Assembly (NCBI GenBank): GCA_018613055.1
Contig: JAGGQZ010000017.1
Span: forward strand, 223,614 to 287,613
Direction of reading: 5' to 3'
Origin: Chryseobacterium sp. ISL-80
Lineage (GTDB): Bacteria; Bacillota; Bacilli; Bacillales; Cytobacillaceae
Length of the DNA stretch: 64,000 nucleotides
A program made the translations under genes and the position numbers. A model generated the notes under the pieces. It did no database searches. It worked only from the letters and a program-made list of their open reading frames with translations, and was not told where the DNA came from. This document shows, piece after piece, positions 26,916 to 35,951 of this stretch (its first letter is position 1; each line of letters opens with the position of its first letter).

Positions 26916-27821
26916 TTACTTCTGAATCAGATAGTCTACCAGCTTTTCTTTTGGCTTCCCGAAAATTTCTTGTTCCAGTCTTCGGCCTGTTGGTGTTGCG
27001 GCAAGTCCGCCTTCTGCTGTTTCCCTTAATGCGGATGGCATCGTCTGGCCGATGGCGTACATCGCGCCGATGACTTCGTCGCATGGAATTCGACTAGTGA
27101 TGCCGGCAAGTGCCATGTCGGCAGCAGTGATGGCGTTCGAAGCACCCATCGCGTTTCTTTTTACACATGGAACTTCAACCAGTCCGGCGACAGGGTCGCA
27201 GACTAATCCAAGCATATTTTTCAGCGTGATTGCGAAGGCATCTGATGACTGTTGCGGTGTTCCGCCAGCCATTTCAACGATTGCAGCGGCAGCCATTCCG
27301 GCAGCTGATCCGACTTCTGCCTGGCATCCGCCGGCTGCTCCGGAAATTGACGCATTGTTGGCGACGACAAATCCGAATGCAGCGGTCGTGAACAGATACT
27401 CAATCATTTCCATCCGTGTCGGGTTCAATTTCTCTTTTACGGCAAAAAGTGTCCCCGGTACGACGCCTGCTGATCCTGCGGTCGGTGTCGCACAGATAAT
27501 GCCCATTGCTGCGTTCACTTCATTCGTCGCGACCGCTTTGCTGACGGCATCTAATAATAGATTACCCGCCAGGGATTTTCCGCTGGCGATATAGTTTTGC
27601 AGCAAGACCGCGTCCCCGCCGGTCAAACCGGTCTGGGATTTAACGCCGTTCAAACCTCTTTCCACAGCTCGTTCCATCACCTGCAGATTATTGTCCATCT
27701 GGGCAATGATTTCCTCGCGGGTACGGCCTGAAACTTCTATTTCCTGCCGAATCATGATTTCGGCGATTTTCACGTTATTTTTTTCAGCTAATTCAACAAG
27801 CTCCGCAACATTACGAAACAT
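26916..27821 (-). CDS. sdaAA: L-serine dehydratase alpha subunit
   Basis: Iron-sulfur subunit of the Bacillus-type two-subunit L-serine dehydratase, deaminating serine to pyruvate and ammonia. Cysteine ligands of the 4Fe-4S cluster appear in ICATPTAGSAG and in CDPVAGLVEVPC. SGAAGGCQAEVGSAAGMAAAA is also characteristic. At 301 residues it is full length. Lies 27 nt after sdaAB in one operon. Confidence 0.96.
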   Translation of the reverse strand: MFRNVAELVELAEKNNVKIAEIMIRQEIEVSGRTREEIIAQMDNNLQVMERAVERGLNGVKSQTGLTGGDAVLLQNYIASGKSLAGNLLLDAVSKAVATNEVNAAMGIICATPTAGSAGVVPGTLFAVKEKLNPTRMEMIEYLFTTAAFGFVVANNASISGAAGGCQAEVGSAAGMAAAAIVEMAGGTPQQSSDAFAITLKNMLGLVCDPVAGLVEVPCVKRNAMGASNAITAADMALAGITSRIPCDEVIGAMYAIGQTMPSALRETAEGGLAATPTGRRLEQEIFGKPKEKLVDYLIQK

Positions 27822-27848
27822 GGCTTGCCCTCCTGATGTTAATCAAAT

Positions 27849-28514
27849 TTAGTCAACGAGACGGATGACCTGGTCAACGCCATCAAGGGCAGTTAACTCT
27901 GCATAAACTCCGTCTTCGAGTTTGTGGTCCATTTCGATGACCATGACGGCGATGTCTCCCTTGTCTTTGCGGGAAACTTCCATATGGCCGATGTTAATTT
28001 GATATTTTGATAAAACAGATGTCACGGCCGAGATCAGCCCGAATCGGTCATGATGGACGACGAGAATCGCCGGGTTGGCCCCGGACAGCTTCAGCTTGAA
28101 CGAATTGATTTCGGTAATCTCAATCGTTCCGCCGCCGATGGAAATCCCGACAATTTCAAGTTCCTTGCCCTGTCCATCGTATAAATTTATTTTTACTGTA
28201 TTCGGATGCTCTGTGACCGCATCTTCGGTGATGAATTCCACTTCGATCCCAGATTGCTCCGCGATTTTCAAAGCGTCTGGAATCCGTTCATCAAATGTAT
28301 CAAAGTCCATGATCCCGGCAACAAGTGCCAAGTCGGTTCCATGTCCTTTATAAGTTTTAGCAAAAGAGCCGTACAGGGAGATGACGGCCTTCGTTGGCTG
28401 CTTCTCTAACAATGTGCGCGCCACGCGGCCAATCCTTGCAGCGCCGGCTGTATGCGAACTCGATGGCCCGATCATCACCGGACCTATAATATCAAATGCA
28501 GAACGATATTTCAT
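27849..28514 (-). CDS. sdaAB: L-serine dehydratase beta subunit
   Basis: Partner of SdaAA. The N-terminal domain carries IGPVMIGPSSSHTAGAARIGR; the C-terminal ACT domain (about 145-221, AILVVHHDRFGLISAVTSVLSKYQINI) probably binds serine. First gene of the two-gene operon. The upstream gap of about 140 nt is AT-rich and I see no riboswitch in it. Confidence 0.96.
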   Translation of the reverse strand: MKYRSAFDIIGPVMIGPSSSHTAGAARIGRVARTLLEKQPTKAVISLYGSFAKTYKGHGTDLALVAGIMDFDTFDERIPDALKIAEQSGIEVEFITEDAVTEHPNTVKINLYDGQGKELEIVGISIGGGTIEITEINSFKLKLSGANPAILVVHHDRFGLISAVTSVLSKYQINIGHMEVSRKDKGDIAVMVIEMDHKLEDGVYAELTALDGVDQVIRLVD

Positions 28515-28633
28515 GGTGCACTGCTCCTTTTACCAATCTATTGAAAGCGATTTCATATACTATTATTTTTAAAGAATCCTAGCCATAGTTATCTTACCAC
28601 ATTATCTATATAGTTTAATCATTTATTGTTGGA

Positions 28634-28668
28634 AATTTAAAAACCATCCCGATCAATCAGGATGGTTC
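28634..28668 (-). terminator. Terminator overlapping the end of the diguanylate cyclase gene
   Basis: Stem AACCATCCTGAT/ATCGGGATGGTT then TTTAAATTT on the minus strand. The stop codon TGA lies within the ascending arm. Confidence 0.85.
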
Positions 28669-29691
28669 CTTCACGCTGACTTTATTTCTGCCGCAGTTTT
28701 TCGAGGCATATAATGCTTCATCGGCACGGTTCAGCAATGAATCAATATTATCGCCGGACTGGAATTCTGTCACTCCAAAGCTCGCAGTCAGACTGCCTGC
28801 TCCTTTAAAGCAATGGTTCTCGACGATCTTGCGGAAATGCTCGGCTTTTTCATACGCTTGTCCGCCGATATCATTGATGATCAGCATGAATTCCTCTCCG
28901 CCCCAGCGGCCGAAAAGGTCTCCGTCTGTTAGATTGCCAGAGACTATAGCAGACAATTCCTTGAGCACACAGTCGCCGATTTTATGGCCGAACTCATCAT
29001 TAACCTTTTTAAAATGGTCGATATCGAAAAAGATGATAGAAAATGGCGTTCCTTCCTCTTCCGCAGCCTTGAGCTCATCTTCGAGCCAGATATCAAGCTG
29101 GTGCCGGTTGGCCACACGGGTCAGCGAATCGAGATAGGCATACTTCTTAAGCAAATCTCTTTCTGTAAAAGCGCGGAACATATTCTGCGCGTAAAAGAGA
29201 ACAAGTATATAGACGATATTCGCCGCATGAAACTGTGTAAGTGAATCGATTGATTCAGAATTCATCTGACCGCTGTAAATCACTCCGATTGCCAGTGTAA
29301 TCATGAAGATGAAAATGGAGTAGTAAAGTCCCTTTTTTATCCCTAGCACCAAAAAGAAGAACATGATAATCAGCGGCATCCAGACAATGAAATCTCCTAA
29401 TGATCCGCCACTTGCCTTTAGATCATTTGTAACGACATCGAACATGGTGGAAACATGGTACACACTTACCAAAAAAAGAGTGACACATTCACCTATACGG
29501 ATTCCCCTGTTTATATAAGCTAGCACCCAGCTGACCGAAAACCAGCTGATCAGCATCGTATTAAGGACTGTGTCCAACAGGCTATTATTATTCAAGAAGC
29601 TATTGATGACCAGGGCGATCGTGATGATTGGCAGCAGCCACATGTAGACGCTTCGTTTAAGCTCATCAATACTATCAAAGTTAGTAAACAT
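28657..29691 (-). CDS. Membrane diguanylate cyclase (GGDEF)
   Basis: Makes cyclic-di-GMP. About five to six membrane segments (residues 12-165) precede a GGDEF domain (about 180-340) with the intact active-site motif RWGGEEF and FFDIDHFKKVNDEFGHKIGD. No RxxD inhibitory site is evident before GGEEF. An upstream in-frame start at 29754 exists, but GGGGAG lies 9 nt before the ATG at 29691, which gives 344 residues. Cyclic-di-GMP signalling can bear on biofilm, but no direct link to the eps operon is visible. Confidence 0.9.
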   Translation of the reverse strand: MFTNFDSIDELKRSVYMWLLPIITIALVINSFLNNNSLLDTVLNTMLISWFSVSWVLAYINRGIRIGECVTLFLVSVYHVSTMFDVVTNDLKASGGSLGDFIVWMPLIIMFFFLVLGIKKGLYYSIFIFMITLAIGVIYSGQMNSESIDSLTQFHAANIVYILVLFYAQNMFRAFTERDLLKKYAYLDSLTRVANRHQLDIWLEDELKAAEEEGTPFSIIFFDIDHFKKVNDEFGHKIGDCVLKELSAIVSGNLTDGDLFGRWGGEEFMLIINDIGGQAYEKAEHFRKIVENHCFKGAGSLTASFGVTEFQSGDNIDSLLNRADEALYASKNCGRNKVSVKEPS

Positions 29692-29894
29692 CTTTCTCAT
29701 CTCCCCAGCCGCCAGACATCGATCACGATCCAGCACGCTATGCCTGACAGCCACAAAGGCTCAAGCTTTCCCTCGAAAGTAATTATTTTTAATTTGAAAT
29801 AAATGGGTGTTTTAGACGAAAAATACACCGATAAACAGCTGTCCACCTTCTACTTCTATTGTACTAGAAAACACTATTTTAGTATATTTCCAAC

Positions 29895-29940
29895 TGCAAA
29901 AGAAGAAGCAAAAGTCCTAGAAAAGACTCCTGCTTCTTCA
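29895..29940 (-). terminator. Terminator after the anti-sigma gene
   Basis: GAAGAAGC and AGTC pair with GACT and GCTTCTTC around a short internal loop, followed by TTTTGC on the minus strand. Confidence 0.75.
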
Positions 29941-29951
29941 TAAATTTCATT

Positions 29952-30953
29952 TTATTCCTCTGCCCAATTCCAGTAAGTCATATCTCCAAGGTTCGCACCC
30001 TGAATCTGCTCGTTTTCCTTCAGCTTAAGCAGTTCTTTCACCGGTCCGGTTACGACTGCGCCGTAGACCTGGAATCCTTCCTTCATCAGAAAATCGTAGC
30101 GCTCTTCAAGATGAGAAAGACCGAGGAAATTCTCCCGGTAGCTGGTTGATTCATCTTCCAGGAGGTTTTTCATTTGTTGCAGCATCAGTTTCTTATTTTC
30201 CTCAGTGAATTTCTTTTCCAGGCTTAATTTGCTCTGTGAAGTGAATCCGTCATTCGCTTCACGTCCACCTGTAAAACCAAAAGGTGCGACTGACAAGGAA
30301 TCACTGCTTCCCCACCAGCTTTCTTCATAATTCTTCAGCTCCCCGGTGTACAGGGGCATCCAAAGAACATCGAGATCATAGGGTTCCAGAAATCCAAGCA
30401 TTTCTTCAGGCGTCATATACTCTTTTGTTGAAAAAGAAAGCTCGGCAACCGTTCCTTCATGGACTTTCTCTAGCTTCGTCCAGACCGCCGGATCCTCATT
30501 TGCTTCAAGCTTGTTCCCAGTCTTCGGATGCTCCGGCAGGTAAAAATGGTATTCACTTTCCGTTTTCGGTTTCAGGAATTCCGTCGTATTGGTTGAATAC
30601 ATCGGGATCACGCGTTTGGCCAACTGTTTTGTGCCTACCAGTTCAGGCTCCTTTCCAATCATTTTGAAAACTGGATAAGAGATTTTTTGCGTAAGGAACG
30701 GGGTGATTTCAGTTGAATCAAGACCGCCGAAGTCCTCCTGCATATTCGGCTGGGTCCAGTCCATCGCCAGCCGGCTGTAAAATAGATGTTTTTTTTCCAA
30801 ACCGAGCGCATCATAGCTGATGGACACAACCATCATATACACCCAGAATAGGAACAGCGTGGCCAGGATGACCCTGATCACCTTTAACGTTAATGTGAAT
30901 CGGTATTTTAAGAGGATTTTCTTTTCCTTGTCTTTAGTCCATTCCATGTTCAT
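29952..30953 (-). CDS. Membrane anti-sigma factor
   Basis: Single-pass protein that should hold the adjacent ECF sigma factor inactive. A short basic cytoplasmic N-terminus (residues 1-24) is followed by one membrane helix (about 25-48, VIRVILATLFLFWVYMMVVSI) and a large outer domain resembling the sigma factor regulator N- and C-terminal families. The gene overlaps the sigma factor gene by 20 nt. The inducing stress cannot be read from sequence. Confidence 0.85.
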   Translation of the reverse strand: MNMEWTKDKEKKILLKYRFTLTLKVIRVILATLFLFWVYMMVVSISYDALGLEKKHLFYSRLAMDWTQPNMQEDFGGLDSTEITPFLTQKISYPVFKMIGKEPELVGTKQLAKRVIPMYSTNTTEFLKPKTESEYHFYLPEHPKTGNKLEANEDPAVWTKLEKVHEGTVAELSFSTKEYMTPEEMLGFLEPYDLDVLWMPLYTGELKNYEESWWGSSDSLSVAPFGFTGGREANDGFTSQSKLSLEKKFTEENKKLMLQQMKNLLEDESTSYRENFLGLSHLEERYDFLMKEGFQVYGAVVTGPVKELLKLKENEQIQGANLGDMTYWNWAEE

Positions 30954-31479
30954 CGTCCTTCCATCCTTGTTTTTCCGCGATTTGCGCGAGCCTTTTCCGG
31001 GCCCTGTGCAGTGTCACCTTCACCTGGTTCTCCGACAGGTCGAGCGCTTCCTGTATTTCCTGGTAACTGAACATTTCGACCTCGCGCAAATAGAGGATCG
31101 ACCGGTACTGTTCCGGCAAAAAAGCCATTAGCTGCTGCAGGTCATCGGAAGTCTCTGCCTGGATCGCCTCATCCTCCGGAAGCCCATAAGGACTTGCCAT
31201 CTCATCCTTTGCAAAAAGGTAATCGGCAAATGGCACCCATTTCCTTCGCTGTCTCTTGCGCCATTCATCCAGATAAGCATTGCGCGCTACCTTGAACAGC
31301 CAGGCCCTTACATCCTCATTCTCGTAAAAAGAAAGCGAAATCGTTGCCCGGACAAATGTTTCCTGCGTCAAATCCTCGGCAAGGTGCGGCGACCCTGAAA
31401 GCTTCAGCAAAAAATAATACAGGGGCTTCGTGTACTTCCTATACAAATTTTCGAGTTCATTCCTTCTGCTTTCGTCCAT
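30934..31479 (-). CDS. ECF RNA polymerase sigma factor
   Basis: Region 2 (YRKYTKPLYYFLLKLSGSPHLAEDLTQETFVRA...RAWLFKVARNAYLDEWRKRQRRK) and region 4 (LPEQYRSILYLREVEMFSYQEIQEALDLSENQVKVTLHRARKRL) are both intact in 181 residues. Paired with the anti-sigma gene downstream. A candidate ECF-type promoter sits 34 nt upstream, suggesting autoregulation. Confidence 0.94.
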   Translation of the reverse strand: MDESRRNELENLYRKYTKPLYYFLLKLSGSPHLAEDLTQETFVRATISLSFYENEDVRAWLFKVARNAYLDEWRKRQRRKWVPFADYLFAKDEMASPYGLPEDEAIQAETSDDLQQLMAFLPEQYRSILYLREVEMFSYQEIQEALDLSENQVKVTLHRARKRLAQIAEKQGWKDDEHGMD

Positions 31480-31514
31480 ACAACTGCCCCTTATTTTTAA
31501 AATCTCGCTACTAA

Positions 31515-31540
31515 AACGATGAACTATGTAAAATGTTACA
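31515..31540 (-). promoter_or_regulatory. Candidate ECF-type autoregulated promoter
   Basis: -35 TGTAAC (31535-31540) and -10 core CGTT (31515-31518) are separated by 16 nt, the layout of Bacillus ECF promoters (AAC ... CGT). Confidence 0.6.
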
Positions 31541-31660
31541 CTCTATTTCCGGTGTTTTGGGAAAAACTTCGAAAAACACTATTTTCACGTTGTATGGCTT
31601 GGCTTTCTTTTTTAAAAATATGGTACATTAGATAGGAACATACGGAAGGGAGTTTTTTCA

Positions 31661-32005
31661 ATGACTGAACAAAACAATGCTTTACCGCCAAAAACATGTG
31701 AGATCGAGCGTCTGATCACAATGGAAGACGATATTAATTTAGTGCTGGAAGGCAAGAAAACAGCAACTCGCCGTAACGGCCGCTATGCCGATGTAGGCGA
31801 AATCATGGAGTTAAAAGGAAAGAAATTCGTCGTGGACAATGTCTACTCTCAATCACTTGGCGAATTGACAGATGCCGATGCACAGCGCGAAGGTTTCGAA
31901 AATGTCGAGGCGTACAAGCAGTCGATCCTATCTTATCACCCGGGAATGCCATGGCTTCCGCAAATGCGCGTATGGGTGCATGAATTCAGCCCTGTCGAAG
32001 AATAA
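31661..32005 (+). CDS. ASCH-domain protein
   Basis: 114-residue RNA-binding-like domain of the PUA/ASCH superfamily; typical features are VLEGKKTATRRNGR and VGEIMELKGKKFVVDNV. Members are linked to RNA or nucleotide handling, but this one has no known function. GGAAGGGAG ribosome site. The downstream membrane gene begins 3 nt after its stop. Confidence 0.8.
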   Translation: MTEQNNALPPKTCEIERLITMEDDINLVLEGKKTATRRNGRYADVGEIMELKGKKFVVDNVYSQSLGELTDADAQREGFENVEAYKQSILSYHPGMPWLPQMRVWVHEFSPVEE

Positions 32006-32008
32006 AAA

Positions 32009-32449
32009 ATGGATTTATTGTACCGAATCATCATTTATCTTCACGTCGCAAGCGTGATTGCATCAATCGGGCCATTCTTCATTTTGATGCCGATTGTAAA
32101 AAAACTGCCTGATGCCGTGGGGAGAGAGCTCGAAGCCCACTTGGCATTGCTGAAGTCAGTCGTGCGGCTGTCCAAGCACGCCGGCCATGTGCTGATTGGA
32201 TCTGGAGTGCTGCTTGTCATCCTCGGCCCTTGGACATGGAAAACACCGTGGATCGTCGGAACTCTGGCGCTTCTGTTCGCCTCCCTGTTTTTCCTGGCAC
32301 GGGCATTCTCGCCAACACTTCGGAAATTTGCCGAAGAAGGCGCGAACAAAATTGAACTAGCCGCAAAACTGAAACGCACCATCTGGACCTACATTTTTCT
32401 TTTGATGTCGATGCTCTGGTTCATGGTTGTGAAACCGAATTTGTGGTAG
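32009..32449 (+). CDS. Four-helix membrane protein (DUF2269-like)
   Basis: 146 residues with four predicted membrane segments (about 5-25, 55-72, 78-97, 122-142) and an N-terminal LHVASVIASIGPFF helix containing His, as in predicted integral membrane proteins of the DUF2269 type. It has no strong ribosome site and probably relies on coupling to the ASCH gene. Function unknown. Confidence 0.75.
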   Translation: MDLLYRIIIYLHVASVIASIGPFFILMPIVKKLPDAVGRELEAHLALLKSVVRLSKHAGHVLIGSGVLLVILGPWTWKTPWIVGTLALLFASLFFLARAFSPTLRKFAEEGANKIELAAKLKRTIWTYIFLLMSMLWFMVVKPNLW

Positions 32450-32459
32450 TAGAAATGTG

Positions 32460-32492
32460 GAAGCCCGGGCTGCGTGCCTGGGCTTTTTTTAG
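32460..32492 (+). terminator. Terminator after the membrane protein gene
   Basis: AAGCCC and GGC pair with GCC and GGGCTT around TGCGT, followed by seven T. Confidence 0.9.
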
Positions 32493-32506
32493 CGGAATGA
32501 AGCGAC

Positions 32507-32607
32507 TTGGTTGATATAATTGGAAATGTGGTCGATATAATTCAAAATGTGGTCGATAAAATCCAAAATCCGCTGATATGAAAAATGTGGTCGATATATT
32601 TTGATTT
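32507..32607. repeat. Degenerate 21-bp tandem repeat array
   Basis: Units beginning GTGGTCGATATAATT at 32507 (TTGGTTG variant), 32528, 32549 and 32587. The first three have exactly 21-bp spacing; a 17-bp degenerate unit lies between the last two. The gap from 32493 to 32649 otherwise holds only AT-rich sequence. Confidence 0.8.
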
Positions 32608-32649
32608 TCGCCAAATAAACTTTAAGCTAGGCAATTTTCAATACAAAAT

Positions 32650-32681
32650 GAAAAAACAGCCACCAATTTTAAAGGGGCTGT
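32650..32681 (-). terminator. Terminator after the HesB-like gene
   Basis: ACAGCC pairs with GGCTGT around an interrupted loop, then six T on the minus strand; it overlaps the stop codon. Confidence 0.75.
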
Positions 32682-32935
32682 CAGCAAAAATTCTTATTTG
32701 TCAGTACAAAATCACCTTTTACATAATCAATTGTCACCGTTTTTGCTTCATATTCGATTGAAGGGTCCACGGCGACCTTGATTCCATCGACGAGCATGAT
32801 CTCGTCATCTTCGTCCGACTCATCCAGAGCCAGTCCAATTTTTGAGCTCCTTCAGCTGATGCCGGCGAAGTACAGTCGGATGCAAGACACCTGTTTCTTC
32901 ATTAATTGCTCACGTGCTTTGTCAGTTATCTTCAT
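32681..32935 (-). CDS. HesB-like (seleno)protein candidate with in-frame UGA
   Basis: HesB/IscA-related small protein, 84 residues if codon 28 is read through. It begins MKITDKAREQLMKKQ; CIRLYFAGIS is followed by UGA (32852-32854), then KIGLALDESDEDDEIMLVDGIKVAVD in the same frame. The UGA falls where this family has a conserved Cys, and some members use selenocysteine there. The three residues after UGA are Arg-Ser-Ser, unlike the usual Gly-Gly-Pro. This could instead reflect two compensating one-base indels in a decaying gene. The ATG overlaps the upstream phosphatase stop (ATGA). Confidence 0.65.
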
Positions 32936-33360
32936 TTTTTCTCAGGGAAGATTCTTTCAAGGGATGAAATCAATTGGGAATCCAGATTCAGTACTTCGCG
33001 GACTTCTCGTGCCTTCGACTTTGCTTCCTCGATGCTGTCTGCTCGATTCAACTTAAGCAAAGTACCTGCGGCAAGCGTGCCTGTCCTTGTTCTGCCAGTT
33101 GAGCAGTGGAAGTAAATATTTTTCCCGGACTCGTAAGCCGCTTCAATCTCATCCAACGCCTTTTTGACCGACTCATCCTGCTGTGAGTCGTTATCATACA
33201 TTGGCAGATGAGTGCGTGGATAATCATAATTCCCCTCTTTATTTTCTGCACGCAAATCATACACCATATCGACTTTTTCATTTTCAAGCAGTTCAGGGAT
33301 TGCATCTGCCCCGCCAATAAAGATCCGACCGGGGACTAGCGCTTGATAATTCTTGCTCAT
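32932..33360 (-). CDS. Dual-specificity/tyrosine phosphatase-like protein
   Basis: 142 residues with the cysteine phosphatase signature HCSTGRTRTG (C-x5-R) and an upstream aspartate-containing stretch (THLPMYDNDSQQDE) that may act as general acid. Substrate unknown. Translationally coupled to the HesB-like gene; a terminator separates it from arsC upstream. Confidence 0.85.
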   Translation of the reverse strand: MSKNYQALVPGRIFIGGADAIPELLENEKVDMVYDLRAENKEGNYDYPRTHLPMYDNDSQQDESVKKALDEIEAAYESGKNIYFHCSTGRTRTGTLAAGTLLKLNRADSIEEAKSKAREVREVLNLDSQLISSLERIFPEKK

Positions 33361-33375
33361 TCACATTTCCTCCTT

Positions 33376-33405
33376 TGAAAAAGGCCAGGAGTTTCCCCCT
33401 GGCTT
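33376..33405 (-). terminator. Terminator after arsC
   Basis: GCCAGG/CCTGGC stem with a GGGGAAACT loop, followed by CTTTTTC on the minus strand. Confidence 0.82.
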
Positions 33406-33409
33406 CATA

Positions 33410-33829
33410 TTATTTTCCTGTTTCTGCAAATGTTTTGATTCTGTCGCTGATTTGGTCGCGAACACGTTGGAACACGGCCCACTTTTCTTCGTCGGTTCCC
33501 TCAGCTTTTGCCGGGTCATCAAAGCCCCAGTGTTCGCGTCTTACGTGCGGCGGTGTAACAGGGCAATGCTCGTCTGCATGGCCACAAAGTGTGACGACAA
33601 GCTCTGAATTGTTGAGGATTTCTGGATCGATTACATCTGATGTGTGGCTTGTGATGTCGATTCCAACTTCCTTCATTGCCTTAACGGCGTTGGGATTCAA
33701 TCCGTGCGCTTCAAGACCCGCACTCTTCACTTCCCACTCGTCACTAAGATATTTTTTTGCCCAGCCTTCAGCCATCTGGCTTCTGCAAGAGTTTCCTGTA
33801 CATAAAAAGTAGATTGTTTTTTTAGCCAT
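33410..33829 (-). CDS. arsC: Thioredoxin-coupled arsenate reductase ArsC
   Basis: Reduces arsenate to arsenite. The P-loop CTGNSCRS with the nucleophilic Cys10 is present, as is the second Cys pair in [11 protein letters not shown], which shuttles the disulfide to thioredoxin. [18 protein letters not shown] completes the family pattern. At 139 residues it is full length. Last gene of arsR-arsB-arsC. Confidence 0.97.
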   Translation of the reverse strand: MAKKTIYFLCTGNSCRSQMAEGWAKKYLSDEWEVKSAGLEAHGLNPNAVKAMKEVGIDITSHTSDVIDPEILNNSELVVTLCGHADEHCPVTPPHVRREHWGFDDPAKAEGTDEEKWAVFQRVRDQISDRIKTFAETGK

Positions 33830-33847
33830 AGTAGATTCGCTCCCTTG

Positions 33848-35143
33848 TTAGATAATTAGCAACCAAATATATAGACCTACCAATGTGATGAACAAAGTAG
33901 GAATGGTTAAGATAATTCCGGTTTTAAAATAAGTGCCCCAAGAGATTTTGACGCCTTTTAATGAAAGGACGTGTAGCCACAGCAAGGTTGCCAGCGATCC
34001 GATTGGCGTGATCTTCGGTCCTAAATCAGATCCAATGACATTTGCATAGATCAAAGCTTCGCGGACCACTCCTGTTGTGTTAGTATCCGCAATTGCCAGC
34101 GCATCAATCATGACGGTTGGCATATTGTTCATGACCGAAGAAAGAATCGCCGCGATGAAGCCCATGCCGATCGTTGCGACAAATAAGCCTTGATCGGCCG
34201 CCGCCTGGATGACATCAGCCAGAATAGTTGTCAATCCGGCATTACGCAAACCGTAAACGACAACATACATGCCAATCGAGAAGAACACGATTGCCCACGG
34301 AGCCCCTTTTACAACCGTAGCCGTGTGGACAGCCGGACTCCTTCTCGCCATCATCAAGAAGAAAATCGCGACGATGCCGGCAATGAACGATACCGGGATA
34401 TTCAGGAATTCGCTTGCGAAGTAGCCGACAAGCAGGACTCCTAACACAATCCATGATAAGCGGAACATTTTCAGATCCTTAATTGCTTCCGCAGGCTTTT
34501 TCAAATGTGACATCTCGTAGTTCTTCGGGATGCTTTTTCGGAAAAATAAATACAAAACCAAAATACTTGCGCCCAACGAGAAGAAGTTCGGCACGATCAT
34601 GCGTGATGCGTATTCAACGAATCCAATATCAAAATAGTCAGCAGAGACGATATTCACCAGGTTGCTGACGATAAGCGGCAATGAAGTCGTATCGGCAATG
34701 AACCCGCTCGCCATGATGAATGGGAACACCATTTTTTCTTCAAATTTCAGGTTCCGTACCATCGCCAGGACAATCGGAGTCAAAATCAGTGCAGCTCCGT
34801 CATTGGCAAATAACGCGGCCACACCTGCGCCCAGCAGGGTAACGTAGACAAACATCCTGACTCCATTTCCTTTTGCAGTCCGCGCCATATGTAAAGCCGC
34901 CCACTCAAAGAATCCAATTTCATCTAGGATTAGTGAAATAATAATTAGTGCGATAAATGTAAGAGTTGCATTCCAGACGATTCCTGTTACGTCGATCACA
35001 TCCTGGAAAGTAACAACGCCGAATAATAACGCGATTAACGCTCCACCGATAGCAGACCAGCCGATGCTCAGCCCTTTAGGCTGCCAGATGACCAATGTCA
35101 GCGTCACGAGAAAGATCAGTGATGCAATGATTGCTGTTGACAA
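33848..35143 (-). CDS. arsB: Arsenite efflux permease ArsB
   Basis: Twelve-helix ArsB-family transporter (431 residues) with the characteristic [21 protein letters not shown] and [19 protein letters not shown] blocks and [23 protein letters not shown] near the end. It extrudes arsenite or antimonite using the proton gradient. Follows arsR by 15 nt. Confidence 0.96.
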   Translation of the reverse strand: MSTAIIASLIFLVTLTLVIWQPKGLSIGWSAIGGALIALLFGVVTFQDVIDVTGIVWNATLTFIALIIISLILDEIGFFEWAALHMARTAKGNGVRMFVYVTLLGAGVAALFANDGAALILTPIVLAMVRNLKFEEKMVFPFIMASGFIADTTSLPLIVSNLVNIVSADYFDIGFVEYASRMIVPNFFSLGASILVLYLFFRKSIPKNYEMSHLKKPAEAIKDLKMFRLSWIVLGVLLVGYFASEFLNIPVSFIAGIVAIFFLMMARRSPAVHTATVVKGAPWAIVFFSIGMYVVVYGLRNAGLTTILADVIQAAADQGLFVATIGMGFIAAILSSVMNNMPTVMIDALAIADTNTTGVVREALIYANVIGSDLGPKITPIGSLATLLWLHVLSLKGVKISWGTYFKTGIILTIPTLFITLVGLYIWLLII

Positions 35144-35158
35144 TTTTCATACCCTCCA

Positions 35159-35503
35159 TCATTCACAGGAAATCCGTTTTCCCTGTTTTTCAAGATCCAA
35201 TAATTTTTCTTCTTGGCTTGGCAGTGCATCCAAGAGCAATTGAACAAATTCGAAATGTTCATATTGCCGGTTCAGTGAGTAAAATATCCACTGCCCCCTC
35301 CTGCTTTCTTTTACCAGACCTGCGTCCTTCAGCTTGCGGATATGCTGGCTTATGGCCGGTTGGCTCGCCTCGAATATCGCTACGAACTCACAGACGCAAC
35401 AATCCTGATCAGCCAGAATCCTCATGATTGTCAAACGAGTCTTGTCACCAAGCAGCTTCAACACTGCAGCAGCCTGATCCATCTCAATACTTTGTTTGGT
35501 CAA
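35159..35503 (-). CDS. arsR: ArsR arsenite-responsive repressor
   Basis: Winged-helix repressor of 114 residues. ILADQDCCVCEFVAIFE carries the cysteines that bind arsenite beside the recognition helix, and SQPAISQHIRKLKDAGLV is the DNA-reading helix. First gene of the ars operon; the promoter and inverted repeat upstream fit autorepression. Confidence 0.94.
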   Translation of the reverse strand: MTKQSIEMDQAAAVLKLLGDKTRLTIMRILADQDCCVCEFVAIFEASQPAISQHIRKLKDAGLVKESRRGQWIFYSLNRQYEHFEFVQLLLDALPSQEEKLLDLEKQGKRISCE

Positions 35504-35530
35504 TTACTCTCCACCTCCAATTACTGTATC

Positions 35531-35580
35531 ATCATATAATGATTTGCTTATATGGTCAATGTTATTTCATATAAGCAAAT
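35531..35580 (-). promoter_or_regulatory. arsRBC promoter and operator
   Basis: -35 TTGACC (35554-35559), 17-nt spacer and -10 TATGAT (35531-35536). Inverted repeat arms ATTTGCTTATATG and CATATAAGCAAAT (35542-35554, 35568-35580) flank the -35 and cover the spacer. Probable ArsR binding site. Confidence 0.75.
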
Positions 35581-35647
35581 ATTAAGGTTTTGTAAAGATC
35601 TCCATTTCTGTTATTGCAGTCTAATGCAACGGAACCTATTTAACTCA

Positions 35648-35681
35648 ATATAAAAACGCCCTGGGTCTACCCAAAGCGTTT
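35648..35681 (-). terminator. Terminator after the thioredoxin-like gene
   Basis: AACGC and TGGGT pair with ACCCA and GCGTT, then TTTTATATT on the minus strand. Confidence 0.8.
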
Positions 35682-35701
35682 CACACACTGCAATGATCTG
35701 T

Positions 35702-35932
35702 TTAAGCCAGCATAGCCTTCAATTCATTTACAGAAAGCAGTTTGCCTGTGGAGACCAGCTTTTCATCAATGACCAGGGCCGGTGTACTCATGACTTTGTA
35801 TTTCATGATTTCCTTGATGTCTTCAACTTTTTCTACCTGTGCGTCAAGCTGCAACTCTTCGACAGCCGTGCGGGTATTTTTTTCAAGTTCCTGGCATTTC
35901 TTGCATCCTGTACCTAGTATTTTGATATTCAT
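35702..35932 (-). CDS. Small thioredoxin-like protein (redox-active disulfide type)
   Basis: 76-residue thioredoxin fold with the CKKC active site in IKILGTGCKKCQELE and the cis-Pro loop MSTPALVID. This type accompanies ArsP/DUF318-like permeases in many bacteria and may reduce a metalloid substrate or the transporter. The longer frame from 36022 runs back into the permease gene; the ATG at 35932 has an AGGAGG site 8 nt away. Confidence 0.92.
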   Translation of the reverse strand: MNIKILGTGCKKCQELEKNTRTAVEELQLDAQVEKVEDIKEIMKYKVMSTPALVIDEKLVSTGKLLSVNELKAMLA

Positions 35933-35951
35933 CTTCATTTCCTCCTTGTCA

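Noticed and set aside
26797-27084. 95-aa minus-strand ORF near sdaAA
   Set aside because: Starts in another frame of sdaAA and runs through its terminator; composition is Arg/Ser-rich as in shadow frames.
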